IMG/VR virus record: IMGVR_UViG_3300035183_000469
Coordinates: 1 to 64,000 of that record
Direction: 5' to 3' (one strand)
From: a virus
DNA length: 64,000 nt
This document shows positions 51,495 through 61,431 of this stretch, in pieces. Both the position numbers and the translations under genes were made by a program. The first letter of the stretch is position 1. Each line of letters begins with the position of its first letter. Under the pieces are notes generated by a model that saw only the letters and a program-made list of their open reading frames with translations, did no database searches and was not told the origin of the DNA.

Positions 51495-53020
51495 TATTGT
51501 CCGTATTGAATAACATCGGCAGCATCCTGATCGGCACCGGAGTATGGATACGACTCATTGAGCATATCCTGCTCCATGTAATCCTGAGACACCCCCAACT
51601 TTTGTCCATAATACTTATTGAATACATATTGCTCAGGGAACGTGGATTCAACCGGGATATACAACGGCACCTCCACGCCTCCATGTAAGCCAAGGAAACC
51701 GTATCCAGACCGCTCGCCACCGTACTTGTGTACCCTATACTGCGACAGTCCGAGACGCTCGGCCGCATCCGACGTGAGTTCAAAGGTGCCACGCATCAAC
51801 TGCTGCCCCTGTCCGGGACGTCCGCCACTCACATCACGAGCAACAAACATAAGGTTATAGTCAACATCACTTACACGCCGTATGTCATCAGGATTGATAA
51901 CCACCGGAGTGCCATCGCTTAGGTAAACACGGCGTGGGGCATTGAACGACTGCTGCCATTCAAGTTCTTTTGTTTCATTGTTCTTAACCGGATACAATCC
52001 CAGCCCACTCAAATACCTGCGGCCACGCTCCGGCGATATATCGTAGGTCTCAATACGAACCGGAATCTGACTCGTCGAACCATCGCTGCCATAAACCGTC
52101 CATGGCTGTTCATCGCTAACCGCAGAATACCCGATGTATGATCCCTGCCGTGCATCCCCGCCAAACCGGGCATACGAATCCCACATGTTTAGCATCCTTT
52201 TATCCTCAGCATCTAACCTGTTGCGCAACAATTCGTTCCGCATCCGTTTGTATTCGTCATCAACAGGGTCTGTCCCTCCGTAACGGAAAATAGTCTTGTT
52301 TGGATCAGAAGGATCAAGAAACCCACTACCATAAGATGATAGCCAGTCAGACGCATCCGACGCATTCATCCCATTAGTGAGCATTACATGCTGAATAAAC
52401 TCAGGGGTGCTTACCTGCTGAAATCCCCGCTTAACCTTCGCAAAATCAAGGTCGTTAATTTTTGGCGACTTATATGCCCCATCATATGACACCTGATCGG
52501 TATACCCCTTGCTGAAATCATCCAGGTTATCCATTATTGTTCCTCTCATATTAGTGCCATCCGTCCGCGTCCACGATACACTCCTTGGACGAAGTTCCGG
52601 ATCGGTAATCGCTTTCATCGCAAGCGCAAGATTTTCTTTGTTTTTTAACGCCTGCTGGTACTGCGGAAGTTGCTGATACTTGTTGATATACTGCTGTAAT
52701 TTCATCTGCCCACCCATCAGCAGGAAGCGATTCGGGTCATTGCCAAAACGCTTAATATCGTTGATGATTCCCCTGCGCAACTCATTCTCCGCATATTTAA
52801 GACGTTCCACATCCTGCGGCAACAACTGCGATGTCGCAGCATCTACGGCGCCAAAGTATTGCGATATACCCTGAATGGCGGCAAGACGCTTCTGCTGATC
52901 CTCCTCTATCTGACGTCGTTGCTGCTCAATAACAGACGCCCTGAATGCCGCATCCTGACGACGCTGTTGAAGATTTGGAGACGCATTAAGCGCATTGTAT
53001 ATTCCGAAGTCAATAGGCAT
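51494..53020 (-). CDS. Internal virion / ejection protein
   Basis: 508 residues. It opens with GIYNALNASPNLQQRRQDAAFRASVIEQQRR, a long Gln/Arg-rich helix typical of virion proteins that travel with DNA. The rest mixes charged helices with strands and has no known catalytic motif. Its start is just upstream of the giant protein, its stop shares a base with that start, so both are made together. A role as cargo or as a tail component is inferred from position. Confidence 0.6.
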   Translation of the reverse strand: MPIDFGIYNALNASPNLQQRRQDAAFRASVIEQQRRQIEEDQQKRLAAIQGISQYFGAVDAATSQLLPQDVERLKYAENELRRGIINDIKRFGNDPNRFLLMGGQMKLQQYINKYQQLPQYQQALKNKENLALAMKAITDPELRPRSVSWTRTDGTNMRGTIMDNLDDFSKGYTDQVSYDGAYKSPKINDLDFAKVKRGFQQVSTPEFIQHVMLTNGMNASDASDWLSSYGSGFLDPSDPNKTIFRYGGTDPVDDEYKRMRNELLRNRLDAEDKRMLNMWDSYARFGGDARQGSYIGYSAVSDEQPWTVYGSDGSTSQIPVRIETYDISPERGRRYLSGLGLYPVKNNETKELEWQQSFNAPRRVYLSDGTPVVINPDDIRRVSDVDYNLMFVARDVSGGRPGQGQQLMRGTFELTSDAAERLGLSQYRVHKYGGERSGYGFLGLHGGVEVPLYIPVESTFPEQYVFNKYYGQKLGVSQDYMEQDMLNESYPYSGADQDAADVIQYGQ

Positions 53021-53066
53021 TACCCTGTCTATTTAATTTACGCCAGGCACAACAGCCCGGTAACTA

Positions 53067-55865
53067 CTATCTTGACGAATATCCGGTGCCAGCCGTTTTT
53101 CCGCCAACCCACCAATTGCGAAACCAATCATCAGAATTGCCTAAATCCAATGTTGTCTTAATGTTCGCCGGCTCAAATCCAAAAGTCACATCCTTACCTG
53201 ACTTCGGAGGATATACTTTCTCCGGCGGCATAACCGACTCAACACCAAAATCAATCGGCTGCGACAAATACTTCGTATCCTCCTTATTCTTTTCTATCTG
53301 AGACCGCATCCAATCATCATAGGTGCTTCCCCGCCCATATATCTTGTCAAAATAGTATTGGTCAAACAATCCCTGTAAACCGGAACGAGACAATTCTGAG
53401 GCAGCAATCTTGTCCCTCATCGCTTCTGAATACCTGTCCCCAAACTTCATCCGACCATATTCCACATCCTGCGGTAGCATGCTACCATACATTCCCATGT
53501 TTCTTCGCCGCATGCCGGCATCCAAGGCTTCCATCTCGCCGGCTCCCCTTCTAAACCGGTTGATAGCCGCCCCCTGATTGCCCAGCGCAAACGAAGACTG
53601 CCCGCCGGACACATCACGTATATTGCTCGTATCGTAGGCATATGCCCTGTCGAGGTCATTTTCATATAACGCCCGCTCCTGTGGATACAACCCAATATAC
53701 GACGCATCCCGCAGCCGACCCATGTAATCACGCCATTGTAGCGGTATGTTCCACTCAGGCAGATTCTTACCTGCGCCAGCCATACCGGTCACAGCTTTAG
53801 CAAGATTAAAAAACTGAACAGGATCAAAATACCATCGCTCCTTTGGCTCAGGATGTGGGTCAACACCAACCGTATTGGTTGTGCGCATGGGCGCATCATA
53901 GGATATCCCTTTGGTAATCTTTGTATCAGGGATATGCTGCATGTCAGGCTCAAATGGGGTGATACGAGGCACAGGCAATCGCAACTGCTGATCTATCATG
54001 AACGCGCTGGGGTTATATTCACGACTGCTTTGTAACTTATTATCCACCCAGCTGCCACCAGCCCCGCCACCGCCCATTTCTCCACCGCCCCACAGTCCGA
54101 GAAACTCTTTTTTAGTATCCTTCAAATCAAGAGGATTCTTGATGCGCCGCAACACGTCATCATACTGCGGACGTTTGTCCATCGTCAACAGACTGTTCTC
54201 AAGTGATAACTGCGACTTTGGAGTATCCTTCAAATCAAGAGGATTCTTGATGCGCCGCAACACGTCATCATACTGCGGACGTTTGTCCATCGTCAACAGA
54301 CTGTTCTCAAGTGATAACTGCGACTTTGGAGTATCCTTAGAATAGGTTGACAATTTCTGCAACCCTGTATCGTGATTTTTATTTGGGTCATTGTTTTTCA
54401 CATAGGCCGCCGCCTTTGGAGCAACCTTAGAATAGGTTGACCATTGCTGCCACCCTGTCTCGTGATTTTTATTTGGGTCATTGTTTTTCACATAGGCCGC
54501 CGCCTTAATGTTCGTCTCAGGGTCATAAAGGTCTTTAAGTGAATTTATGATACCAGCCTTTTTAAGAGAATCCTCGTGCGACGAATTGATCTGAAACAAC
54601 CCATAATCAACGGTTTTATTACTGTTTTTATCATTATACGCGTTTGGGTCACCGCCACTTTCCGCTTTAAGAATATCCAAGGCAAACTGCCAATCATCCG
54701 GGAAATACTTTTTGACAAGAGATACATACTCTTCTTTTATATCATGCCCGCCGGCTGAACCGCCAGCCGACATCTCGTATGCATTCTTCGGCTGTGTCTT
54801 TATCTCATTGGCCACAAACCTACCAAGTCCGGCATAGTCCTTCTTCGATGCCAACGACAAAATATTTTTGGTGGCCACCTTATCAAACACATTTTCACCA
54901 TACGATATTTCCCCCTGCGGGATACCAGTCTTTTTGTCAATCATCACCATGTCTTCTTCGACATTACCACCCTTGTCCATCGCCCGTATAACGGCAGGAT
55001 ACACAGTAGGAATATAGCCATCATCGCCACCCACCATACCGCCGGCAGCATACCGATGTGTTCTGTGATTCGGCATCTGCTCACGCACAAGACGCGACTG
55101 GTCATCGTAAGATTCGGCATCAGCCACCATCATGTCTTCATCACCCAAATACAACTTTCCGGCACCTAAGTAGCTCATGATGTCCCTCTTCATTGCAGAA
55201 GGATGAGCCAATGCCACCTTCTCCCACGGCTCAACCCCTTTCGGCTGTTTGGTAGGTTTCACATTACCCCCATTGCCGTATTTACGGAGCGACTTACCGG
55301 AAGCGATAGCACCAAACAGCTTGCGCTGCTTGTCGGTAAGCGGCTTACCATGAACTGTCCCGTCATGTAATATCTCCCTCGCCTTCGCCCTGCTGACAAT
55401 ACCACCCTTCTTATACGACGTGTAGTCATTCATCACATACGACCCCCATTTGTTATAGGATGGCTTCGAGGATGCCACCCCGGTAACACCACTAAGAAAC
55501 GAACCGCCTAAAGTCAAGGCACCCGGGATATTCCCTGTCACCGCGCTGGCAACAGAACCAGCAAGATTCAATGTCGTGCCAAGTTTTTGCATGTCACGCT
55601 TAACCGATTCAGACAGATTCTCCAACGACTGCGTAGCCCCCTGCTGCATAAATTTTCTCTTAGCGGCACCGGAAGTAGTCTGAAACACCGGAACCCACGA
55701 AGCAATCCTGCCAAAAGCATTCCGCTCGCCGGATGGTTTGTATCCCAACATGGCAAGCTCAAACTTGTCGTACATCGTCTTTGGACGATAAAAATTCGGA
55801 GGAACGTATGCCGCCATTCGCGGATTGTCTACTGAGAACAACATAGATAATGTTTTATCCTGCAA
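53067..55865 (-). CDS. Virion protein with lytic transglycosylase domain and tandem duplications
   Basis: 932 residues. Residues about 375-450 form an SLT/goose-type lysozyme-like domain: FALDILKAESGGDPNAYNDKN (catalytic Glu), TVDYGLFQINSSHEDS and DPETNIKAAAYVKNN. It would open peptidoglycan during DNA entry. Before it lies a structural part (about 1-300) with a Gly-rich stretch; after it come near-identical tandem segments of 30 and 36 residues, then a long Tyr/Arg-rich region. It overlaps the start of the tail gene by 11 bases. Confidence 0.78.
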   Translation of the reverse strand: MQDKTLSMLFSVDNPRMAAYVPPNFYRPKTMYDKFELAMLGYKPSGERNAFGRIASWVPVFQTTSGAAKRKFMQQGATQSLENLSESVKRDMQKLGTTLNLAGSVASAVTGNIPGALTLGGSFLSGVTGVASSKPSYNKWGSYVMNDYTSYKKGGIVSRAKAREILHDGTVHGKPLTDKQRKLFGAIASGKSLRKYGNGGNVKPTKQPKGVEPWEKVALAHPSAMKRDIMSYLGAGKLYLGDEDMMVADAESYDDQSRLVREQMPNHRTHRYAAGGMVGGDDGYIPTVYPAVIRAMDKGGNVEEDMVMIDKKTGIPQGEISYGENVFDKVATKNILSLASKKDYAGLGRFVANEIKTQPKNAYEMSAGGSAGGHDIKEEYVSLVKKYFPDDWQFALDILKAESGGDPNAYNDKNSNKTVDYGLFQINSSHEDSLKKAGIINSLKDLYDPETNIKAAAYVKNNDPNKNHETGWQQWSTYSKVAPKAAAYVKNNDPNKNHDTGLQKLSTYSKDTPKSQLSLENSLLTMDKRPQYDDVLRRIKNPLDLKDTPKSQLSLENSLLTMDKRPQYDDVLRRIKNPLDLKDTKKEFLGLWGGGEMGGGGAGGSWVDNKLQSSREYNPSAFMIDQQLRLPVPRITPFEPDMQHIPDTKITKGISYDAPMRTTNTVGVDPHPEPKERWYFDPVQFFNLAKAVTGMAGAGKNLPEWNIPLQWRDYMGRLRDASYIGLYPQERALYENDLDRAYAYDTSNIRDVSGGQSSFALGNQGAAINRFRRGAGEMEALDAGMRRRNMGMYGSMLPQDVEYGRMKFGDRYSEAMRDKIAASELSRSGLQGLFDQYYFDKIYGRGSTYDDWMRSQIEKNKEDTKYLSQPIDFGVESVMPPEKVYPPKSGKDVTFGFEPANIKTTLDLGNSDDWFRNWWVGGKTAGTGYSSR
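54114..54329 (-). repeat. Two identical 108-base tandem copies
   Basis: Units at 54114-54221 and 54222-54329 are identical base for base, in frame, 36 residues each. Identity indicates recent duplication inside the gene, just after the transglycosylase. Confidence 0.93.
54341..54520 (-). repeat. Two similar 90-base tandem copies
   Basis: A 90-base unit (30 residues, with AAAYVKNNDPNKNH) occurs twice with about ten differences. It directly adjoins the 108-base duplication and the muralytic domain. The older, diverged state compared with the 108-base copies suggests repeated expansion here. Confidence 0.85.
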
Positions 55866-58800
55866 ACCTATTTAATCTCCAAAAAGTCTTCATATTCATC
55901 AACTTAGCAAACTTGCCGTCCAAATTAGAAAAAAACATCTTCATCTTCATAAACTTACCGGTCAATCTTTTCCCATCAGTAGTAATAGGTAATGCAATCT
56001 TTAGCTGGCCAAACCGATATTCTTTCCGTGCATAACTCTGAAACGCCGGCTGTGTGAACCCCTGAGTGTCTGTTTCAAACTGTATGGAAACAAGTGAATC
56101 GGCACCGTCTTCGGTTATGTTCAAAATGACGTTGTCAAAATGTTTTGACAAATTGTTCACCGGGTTAATAACCGGCTCTATGTATGAATCGTACACATTT
56201 CCATAATACGAACCCGGATCGCCGGCATTATGCATCCACACAGAAGCCATGTCATTATTGTCCGCACTAAACACAAAATGGCGATAGCTTGAGATAAAGA
56301 CCGGATAAAAACTGTTTTTCGTCGTAAATGCATCAATGTTTTCGTTGAAAACAAGACTGATCGTCGCAGGCTCTTCCGTAGGATTGTCTATGTTGTTTGC
56401 AAACGAATAAATAATCTCTCCGTTATGTTTGTCATAAACCACCGAAATAAATCGGTATTGAAACGGAACAACACTACGCACTTTCACATCATAGAAATTA
56501 AGAATGTAATTACTAAAATCATGCATCTCCTTTGTGTCTGACAGCACCTCCTGACCAGCACCGCCATACCGCATCAATGACCGGTTGATAACATCCACCC
56601 AATAAATGGCACGCTCAGTAGAAACAAGCGAGAAAATATCCTGTGTCCCGTAGTTGTGGGAAAAGTAATCAATGCCATCAAACGTCTCTCCCGCACCAGT
56701 TGTGACCGCCTCCTCATTCTGCGTGGTAATAATGGAACGGTCGTTGATACGAAGCCGCCCCCACCCACTCTGCTGAAACGAATACAGCTGATTATTCCAC
56801 AATATTCCCCCCTGTATATCCCCATACAACCCAATAACATCCCCATAGTTATTTGCAAGCACCCGCCGATAGTTGTCTGTCAACTCGCCGTAAAACTTCA
56901 CCGGGGTGTACACCCACCTGTTCGGGAACTCATTCACTACCACATCCGTCTCGCTGGGCAGTCCAGGGAAAAACTGTACATTTTCCTGATACAGCAATAC
57001 CGAATTTACATTAAACTCCTCCGGCTGATTGACATTGATCCCGGTCAAAGTATTATTTGAAACACCACAGGCATCCTGCTCCGTCTCCACAGCAACCGAC
57101 GCAAAACTCCTACCCTTGCGCATCGCATGATTCAGATTGGATTCAATGGGCGTTACCATGCCCACTGAATAACTCACGTAATAATCACCACCGCATTGCG
57201 TAGCACAATTCCCGTCGTATCTCGGATAGATACGCAGGAAATCAAAAAATTCTACATAACAATCGCCGCCCCACACCTCAATGCCATTGAACAAGTAGGT
57301 GCCGTCCGAACGCTTCACCGACGCCAACACCGATTCGTCAATCCTTTGAAAATGACCGGTGCCGATATATTTACGAGTCCCAATAGACTCTGAATTAAAC
57401 TCATTGTAATATCTGGTAGACGCTGCCACGTAGTTGACCAAATAGTACGTGGACACATTGTTCTGCGCAAACGTCGCCGGCTGCAACCAGTCTTTCGTCT
57501 TAAACAAATACGAATCACGTCCGGCCAACGCATGAAACTCACCGCTACAGATGCAATCATCCATATACAATAGCGTAGAGCCATGAAACTCCAATGTCAA
57601 ATTCTGCGGGTCATACCCAGGTAGGATGAACTGGTCTGGGCTGGATTCACTGTTTGAGAAATCTATCCGATTGATCGTTTCTATGGTTGTCATAGCACCC
57701 ATCGGGTATGTGCCACCCACATCAGAAGAAGTAATATATTGCTTTGAATAAAGCTGGTTGTGTATCGTACCGCCATACAACTCAATGATTCTCCCACTAC
57801 AATCATCGCTCTTCTCATACGCACTCTGTGTTACCGACACAATCTTTAACACATCTGATGAAACAAGACCATCTTGACCCGTCTGCCCGTATACATTGAA
57901 GTTGAAATACAGTTCCGGAGAATGAACGGTGTATGTATTGCCACGACTACCATACCCGACGCCAGCACTGCGAAGAAACCGGTCGTCATACTCAATGGAA
58001 TCGGTGGCAAAAAAACCGCTAAATTTATTGGATGCAATAACCAATGGGAACGTCTTCTTCTCATCGCCGCCGTCCTTGGCATAAACCGTATTAGCCAGCA
58101 CCGCCTGATACAACGTCTTTGGCTTTCGTATGCACCGCACAATAGCAAATCCAGACACTCGCAAATTGCCAAATGAATCGTACAAGAATCCGTCATCTAC
58201 TCGTATGCCGGATACCATGGCGCCCATAATCTTTAGTTTGTAATTATCATCTGTAAGCGTGTACGTCGTCGGCGGAAACCCTCCATCATCATCGTACTGC
58301 TCCGGGAAAGTCACGTCCTTTAGATTCTGTACATAAAACGGAATCCCCTTCCGGTTAAACCATACAATCCCAAACGGATACGTCTCTCCGCGCCAGTACC
58401 CCTTGAACAGATGCTCAAACTGCATCCCCTTGTAGTTCACATAATCGCCGTCAATAACATAGGTGTCCACGACATCTGTGTTGTTTTTATCAATATACTG
58501 CCTAACCGATACCGTCGTCTGCTCGATACTAACCTGCGTCAAGGGCGGCGTAGTCTGCGCCTCCAGATTATCACCGACATACGTTCTGATATACGGCTCA
58601 ATCTTCACCTCTGACACATCAATAAGGTATTCACCGTCCGTTTTCACGTTGGGAAACCACAGCCTCTGGTCTTTCTCTATAATATCCTTAGTACGCTCGA
58701 TAAACACCGGATAAACATTGTACCCGTCTATGTTAACCGGAATCCCACTATGGTCACGATGCGTCACCGTCACATTGTCCCCAATGATCGTAAGGTCAGA

Positions 58801-59742
58801 AATCTTGGATTCAAAAAAGATATTTGACTCCACCGTGGCATTGTAATCAACAGAATAGATATAAGCGACCTGTAAATAATAATACCGATCGTCAATCCCG
58901 TCGAGGTCGAGTTCAATGGCATAAGGCGTGGTCACATTGCTGTTAACCATGTAATAGTCATGACTGTTGGTTGGGGCAAGGTCTATATTCGTAAGCATAA
59001 TCCCCCTTGTCAGCGGAGCGAATGGCGTCCAATATCCCTCTCTTGTCCCATACCGGTAGGCATATTGAAACACCCCGGTCTTCAATGACCCCTCAGGGGC
59101 GGATACCGTTCCAATACGTCTATTGAATTTTATCCGACCCATCCTAACATCGGTGTACCATTGAAACTGCTGCACTGAATAAAACCATGGATAGACGTTT
59201 CCAGGGGCATAGCCGCCAATCGGAAGGTAATTTCCGGACGTAAACTCCGGATTGTTCTGCTGCAACCCGGCCACGACATTGATGGTGTACATCTCCCGAT
59301 TTCCATCAGTCCAATATACCCGCTGTGACTTTTGAGAATCAATTACCGCCCATGCACGTATAGGATAAGTAAAAGAAAAATGAAGACGATCTCCATTGGG
59401 GTCATATAAGTCATTGAAAATCGTTGTGTACGACGCATTATCATTGGCATCTATGACTACAATGGCAATCTCTGAATACGTCTCATTGGTGCTAAATACC
59501 ACCCACTTGTCCGGCATCTCGCAGCCACCAATGATGCGATATCCGGGTTTAATGAAAAACGAACTCTTGTTACCACGGGCAATAACCCATGCATAGTTAC
59601 CAGACTGATTAAACAAAAGGCGACCATTCAATGAATCGCGGTACGAACGAGGGTCTTGAATCAGAGGGTCTCTATCCTGACGAAGCCCAAGCTGAAACGA
59701 ATTAACGATCTCTGGTCTTTGATAATATTTACCCACATTCAC
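55855..59742 (-). CDS. Large tail protein (tail stabilisation / tube-like)
   Basis: 1295 residues, beta-rich throughout with many Tyr, Asp and Gly. The N-terminus GLRQDRDPLIQDPRSYRDSLNGRLLFNQSGNYAWVIARGN looks like the start of the P22 gp10-like stabilisation and crAss-like tail proteins (inference). Later segments show repeating strand patterns (TDGNREMYTINVV, RAIYWVDVINRSLMRYGG), which suggest propeller-type blades. Its stop overlaps the start of the next gene. Likely part of the short tail, sealing the portal and forming the DNA path. Confidence 0.7.
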   Translation of the reverse strand: MNVGKYYQRPEIVNSFQLGLRQDRDPLIQDPRSYRDSLNGRLLFNQSGNYAWVIARGNKSSFFIKPGYRIIGGCEMPDKWVVFSTNETYSEIAIVVIDANDNASYTTIFNDLYDPNGDRLHFSFTYPIRAWAVIDSQKSQRVYWTDGNREMYTINVVAGLQQNNPEFTSGNYLPIGGYAPGNVYPWFYSVQQFQWYTDVRMGRIKFNRRIGTVSAPEGSLKTGVFQYAYRYGTREGYWTPFAPLTRGIMLTNIDLAPTNSHDYYMVNSNVTTPYAIELDLDGIDDRYYYLQVAYIYSVDYNATVESNIFFESKISDLTIIGDNVTVTHRDHSGIPVNIDGYNVYPVFIERTKDIIEKDQRLWFPNVKTDGEYLIDVSEVKIEPYIRTYVGDNLEAQTTPPLTQVSIEQTTVSVRQYIDKNNTDVVDTYVIDGDYVNYKGMQFEHLFKGYWRGETYPFGIVWFNRKGIPFYVQNLKDVTFPEQYDDDGGFPPTTYTLTDDNYKLKIMGAMVSGIRVDDGFLYDSFGNLRVSGFAIVRCIRKPKTLYQAVLANTVYAKDGGDEKKTFPLVIASNKFSGFFATDSIEYDDRFLRSAGVGYGSRGNTYTVHSPELYFNFNVYGQTGQDGLVSSDVLKIVSVTQSAYEKSDDCSGRIIELYGGTIHNQLYSKQYITSSDVGGTYPMGAMTTIETINRIDFSNSESSPDQFILPGYDPQNLTLEFHGSTLLYMDDCICSGEFHALAGRDSYLFKTKDWLQPATFAQNNVSTYYLVNYVAASTRYYNEFNSESIGTRKYIGTGHFQRIDESVLASVKRSDGTYLFNGIEVWGGDCYVEFFDFLRIYPRYDGNCATQCGGDYYVSYSVGMVTPIESNLNHAMRKGRSFASVAVETEQDACGVSNNTLTGINVNQPEEFNVNSVLLYQENVQFFPGLPSETDVVVNEFPNRWVYTPVKFYGELTDNYRRVLANNYGDVIGLYGDIQGGILWNNQLYSFQQSGWGRLRINDRSIITTQNEEAVTTGAGETFDGIDYFSHNYGTQDIFSLVSTERAIYWVDVINRSLMRYGGAGQEVLSDTKEMHDFSNYILNFYDVKVRSVVPFQYRFISVVYDKHNGEIIYSFANNIDNPTEEPATISLVFNENIDAFTTKNSFYPVFISSYRHFVFSADNNDMASVWMHNAGDPGSYYGNVYDSYIEPVINPVNNLSKHFDNVILNITEDGADSLVSIQFETDTQGFTQPAFQSYARKEYRFGQLKIALPITTDGKRLTGKFMKMKMFFSNLDGKFAKLMNMKTFWRLNRFAG

Positions 59743-59748
59743 CTGTGT

Positions 59749-60504
59749 TTATACCCACCATGACGCCCATCCGCCATAGTACCTACCTGGTACTTTTTTG
59801 AACTTCCACGGATCGTTGGATACCGCCGCCGCCGTCGCCATCTCCCGCCGCGTTGGCATATTATCCATACCGCGCGCCTGCACACACAAATCCTTCCACC
59901 TGTCTTCCAATATCTTGTATTTCACATCACTAATCTTGCCCGTCAGCCAGTTCGACCGATTTAACTCCCAAAGACAATATGCACGAATGGCATCGCGATG
60001 ACTCTCCATAATCTCCGGATACCCCGCCTCATCTAATGGTATTGCAAAATAGTTGATCTGAACGGCTCCTGTCCTGAATGGCGCCATGATATAGCACCCT
60101 TCAATACGGAAATCAGGACGTCTGCCCATGTAATAGCCCCATGCGCCATATGACCACGCACCGCATCCACACGACGAGCCAATGGCATTCGCCGATGATA
60201 TGCCGCAATCACAAGAACAGGTACACGGAGATGCACCGCACGAACAGACACCCTGCATGGCACAATACTCAATCTCATCACAATCATAATAATCCTTCGG
60301 CAAAACCGCCCGGTAATTAGATACCGTCAATGTAATCGGCACCGGAGGCTTTATTTCGTCCAACCACCGCCGCGTCTGAATCTTGCGCTCCGCCTCAAGC
60401 GCCATCTCGGCAATTAAATCAGTCATGCCTTCAATGTCCGTCCTGCCCGTGTCAAGCGACAAAAGCGGAACAAGGGTCTGAATGGATACTCTATTACCAC
60501 CCAT
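59749..60504 (-). CDS. Connector (ring) protein with cysteine-rich insertion
   Basis: 251 residues. Helical N-terminus with LIAEMALEAERKIQTRRWLDEI, then a beta body with RAVLPKDYYDCDEIEYC, and a C-terminal basic helix. Residues about 88-115 form an insertion with eight Cys in a short span (CSCGASPCTCSCDCG) and more Cys in the next 15 residues, which could form a metal-binding loop. Position between the 238-residue connector and the large tail gene fits a head-to-tail ring. Confidence 0.6.
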   Translation of the reverse strand: MGGNRVSIQTLVPLLSLDTGRTDIEGMTDLIAEMALEAERKIQTRRWLDEIKPPVPITLTVSNYRAVLPKDYYDCDEIEYCAMQGVCSCGASPCTCSCDCGISSANAIGSSCGCGAWSYGAWGYYMGRRPDFRIEGCYIMAPFRTGAVQINYFAIPLDEAGYPEIMESHRDAIRAYCLWELNRSNWLTGKISDVKYKILEDRWKDLCVQARGMDNMPTRREMATAAAVSNDPWKFKKVPGRYYGGWASWWV

Positions 60505-60625
60505 GATTTGTAACAGCCTGCTTTTGATTCTTATTATCTGTAACCCGGCTCCCCCACCTCACCACACTTCTTACATAAACACGAGGGAACTTAATAAGTG
60601 AATCTTTCTTCTTATTCTTCTTCAT
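60494..60625 (-). CDS. Basic microprotein, translationally coupled
   Basis: 43 residues: an ATG at 60625 overlapping the TGA of the upstream gene and a TAA at 60494 that lies inside the first codons of the next gene. A Lys-rich start (MKKNKKKDS) and an Arg/Val-rich middle suggest nucleic-acid or capsid contact. The tight fit on both sides argues for a real gene. Confidence 0.55.
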   Translation of the reverse strand: MKKNKKKDSLIKFPRVYVRSVVRWGSRVTDNKNQKQAVTNHGW

Positions 60626-61338
60626 ATAGATTGAGAATCATTTACTTCATCAGAAACTGTCTGCAAAAACACGCCGATCTCATTATGCAAAATCGCCTGC
60701 TGAATATCTTCTGCCATCCTGCGCGAAACAGGATAATCGTCATCCGTATAACTAAACCCGCAACTTGACCCATCATCTGAAAAAGAACGTACCGCCGTCG
60801 GGTCTTCAAAAACGCCGGCAATGTTCACCCAACACAATTCCTTGTTTTGAGTGATGACATAAATGGTTTGGCCTACCATCGTCCAAAAAGTAACGGCGCC
60901 GGCAAACCGAAGCGAAAGCCGCCCGCGCAATGTTTCACGAGAAACATAATGAAAATTCTCCGAGTCCAAACTTAACCCCTTGCCTATCGTGCCAACATAC
61001 GTTACCGCAGCCATCCCGGGCAAATCAATAAACTTCGGCACGTTAGATACCTTCTTCACCAAACACCCCCATGGCACATTGGCACATTCCGACTGGTCGG
61101 CTTCTTCCAGCTTCACACACCCCAAGTCCTGAACAGTCTGCGGGTCAATCTCCGGATTAATCGGGTTGTGCATAAACGCATTGGCATAAATAAACTCAGC
61201 ACGATAGTGATGAATAAGATAGGCAATATGCATTGGATTCCATCGCTCGTCATCAGAAGGGACGCCGCCGGCTCTTGCCGTCCGGATAATGGAATCCACC
61301 ATAGACTGTAATGTAAGTTTTGATTTCGAGACCGCCAT
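60622..61338 (-). CDS. Connector (ring) protein
   Basis: 238 residues. The N-terminus is helical (LTLQSMVDSIIRTARAGG, MHIAYLIHHYRAEFIYANAF) and the body is beta-rich with KFIDLPGMAAVTYVGT and WTMVGQTIYVITQN. The combination is typical of the small ring proteins between portal and tail in crAss-like phages (inference). It follows a strong intrinsic terminator by only 11 bases and has no obvious promoter, so it depends on readthrough. Confidence 0.6.
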   Translation of the reverse strand: MAVSKSKLTLQSMVDSIIRTARAGGVPSDDERWNPMHIAYLIHHYRAEFIYANAFMHNPINPEIDPQTVQDLGCVKLEEADQSECANVPWGCLVKKVSNVPKFIDLPGMAAVTYVGTIGKGLSLDSENFHYVSRETLRGRLSLRFAGAVTFWTMVGQTIYVITQNKELCWVNIAGVFEDPTAVRSFSDDGSSCGFSYTDDDYPVSRRMAEDIQQAILHNEIGVFLQTVSDEVNDSQSI

Positions 61339-61349
61339 CTTGCCAACTC

Positions 61350-61385
61350 AAAAAAGGGGCGGGAGAACTCCCAAAACTCCCGCCC
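61350..61385 (-). terminator. Intrinsic terminator within the late operon
   Basis: Read leftward: GGGCGGGAG and CTCCCGCCC (61377-61385 and 61357-61365 on the plus map) form a perfect 9-pair stem with an 11-base loop, followed by CTTTTTT (61356-61350). It lies between the 282-residue structural gene and the ring protein. Confidence 0.92.
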
Positions 61386-61431
61386 AACCAAAGAAACAAA
61401 CACAACGAAACAACAAATATCATAACGGAAA

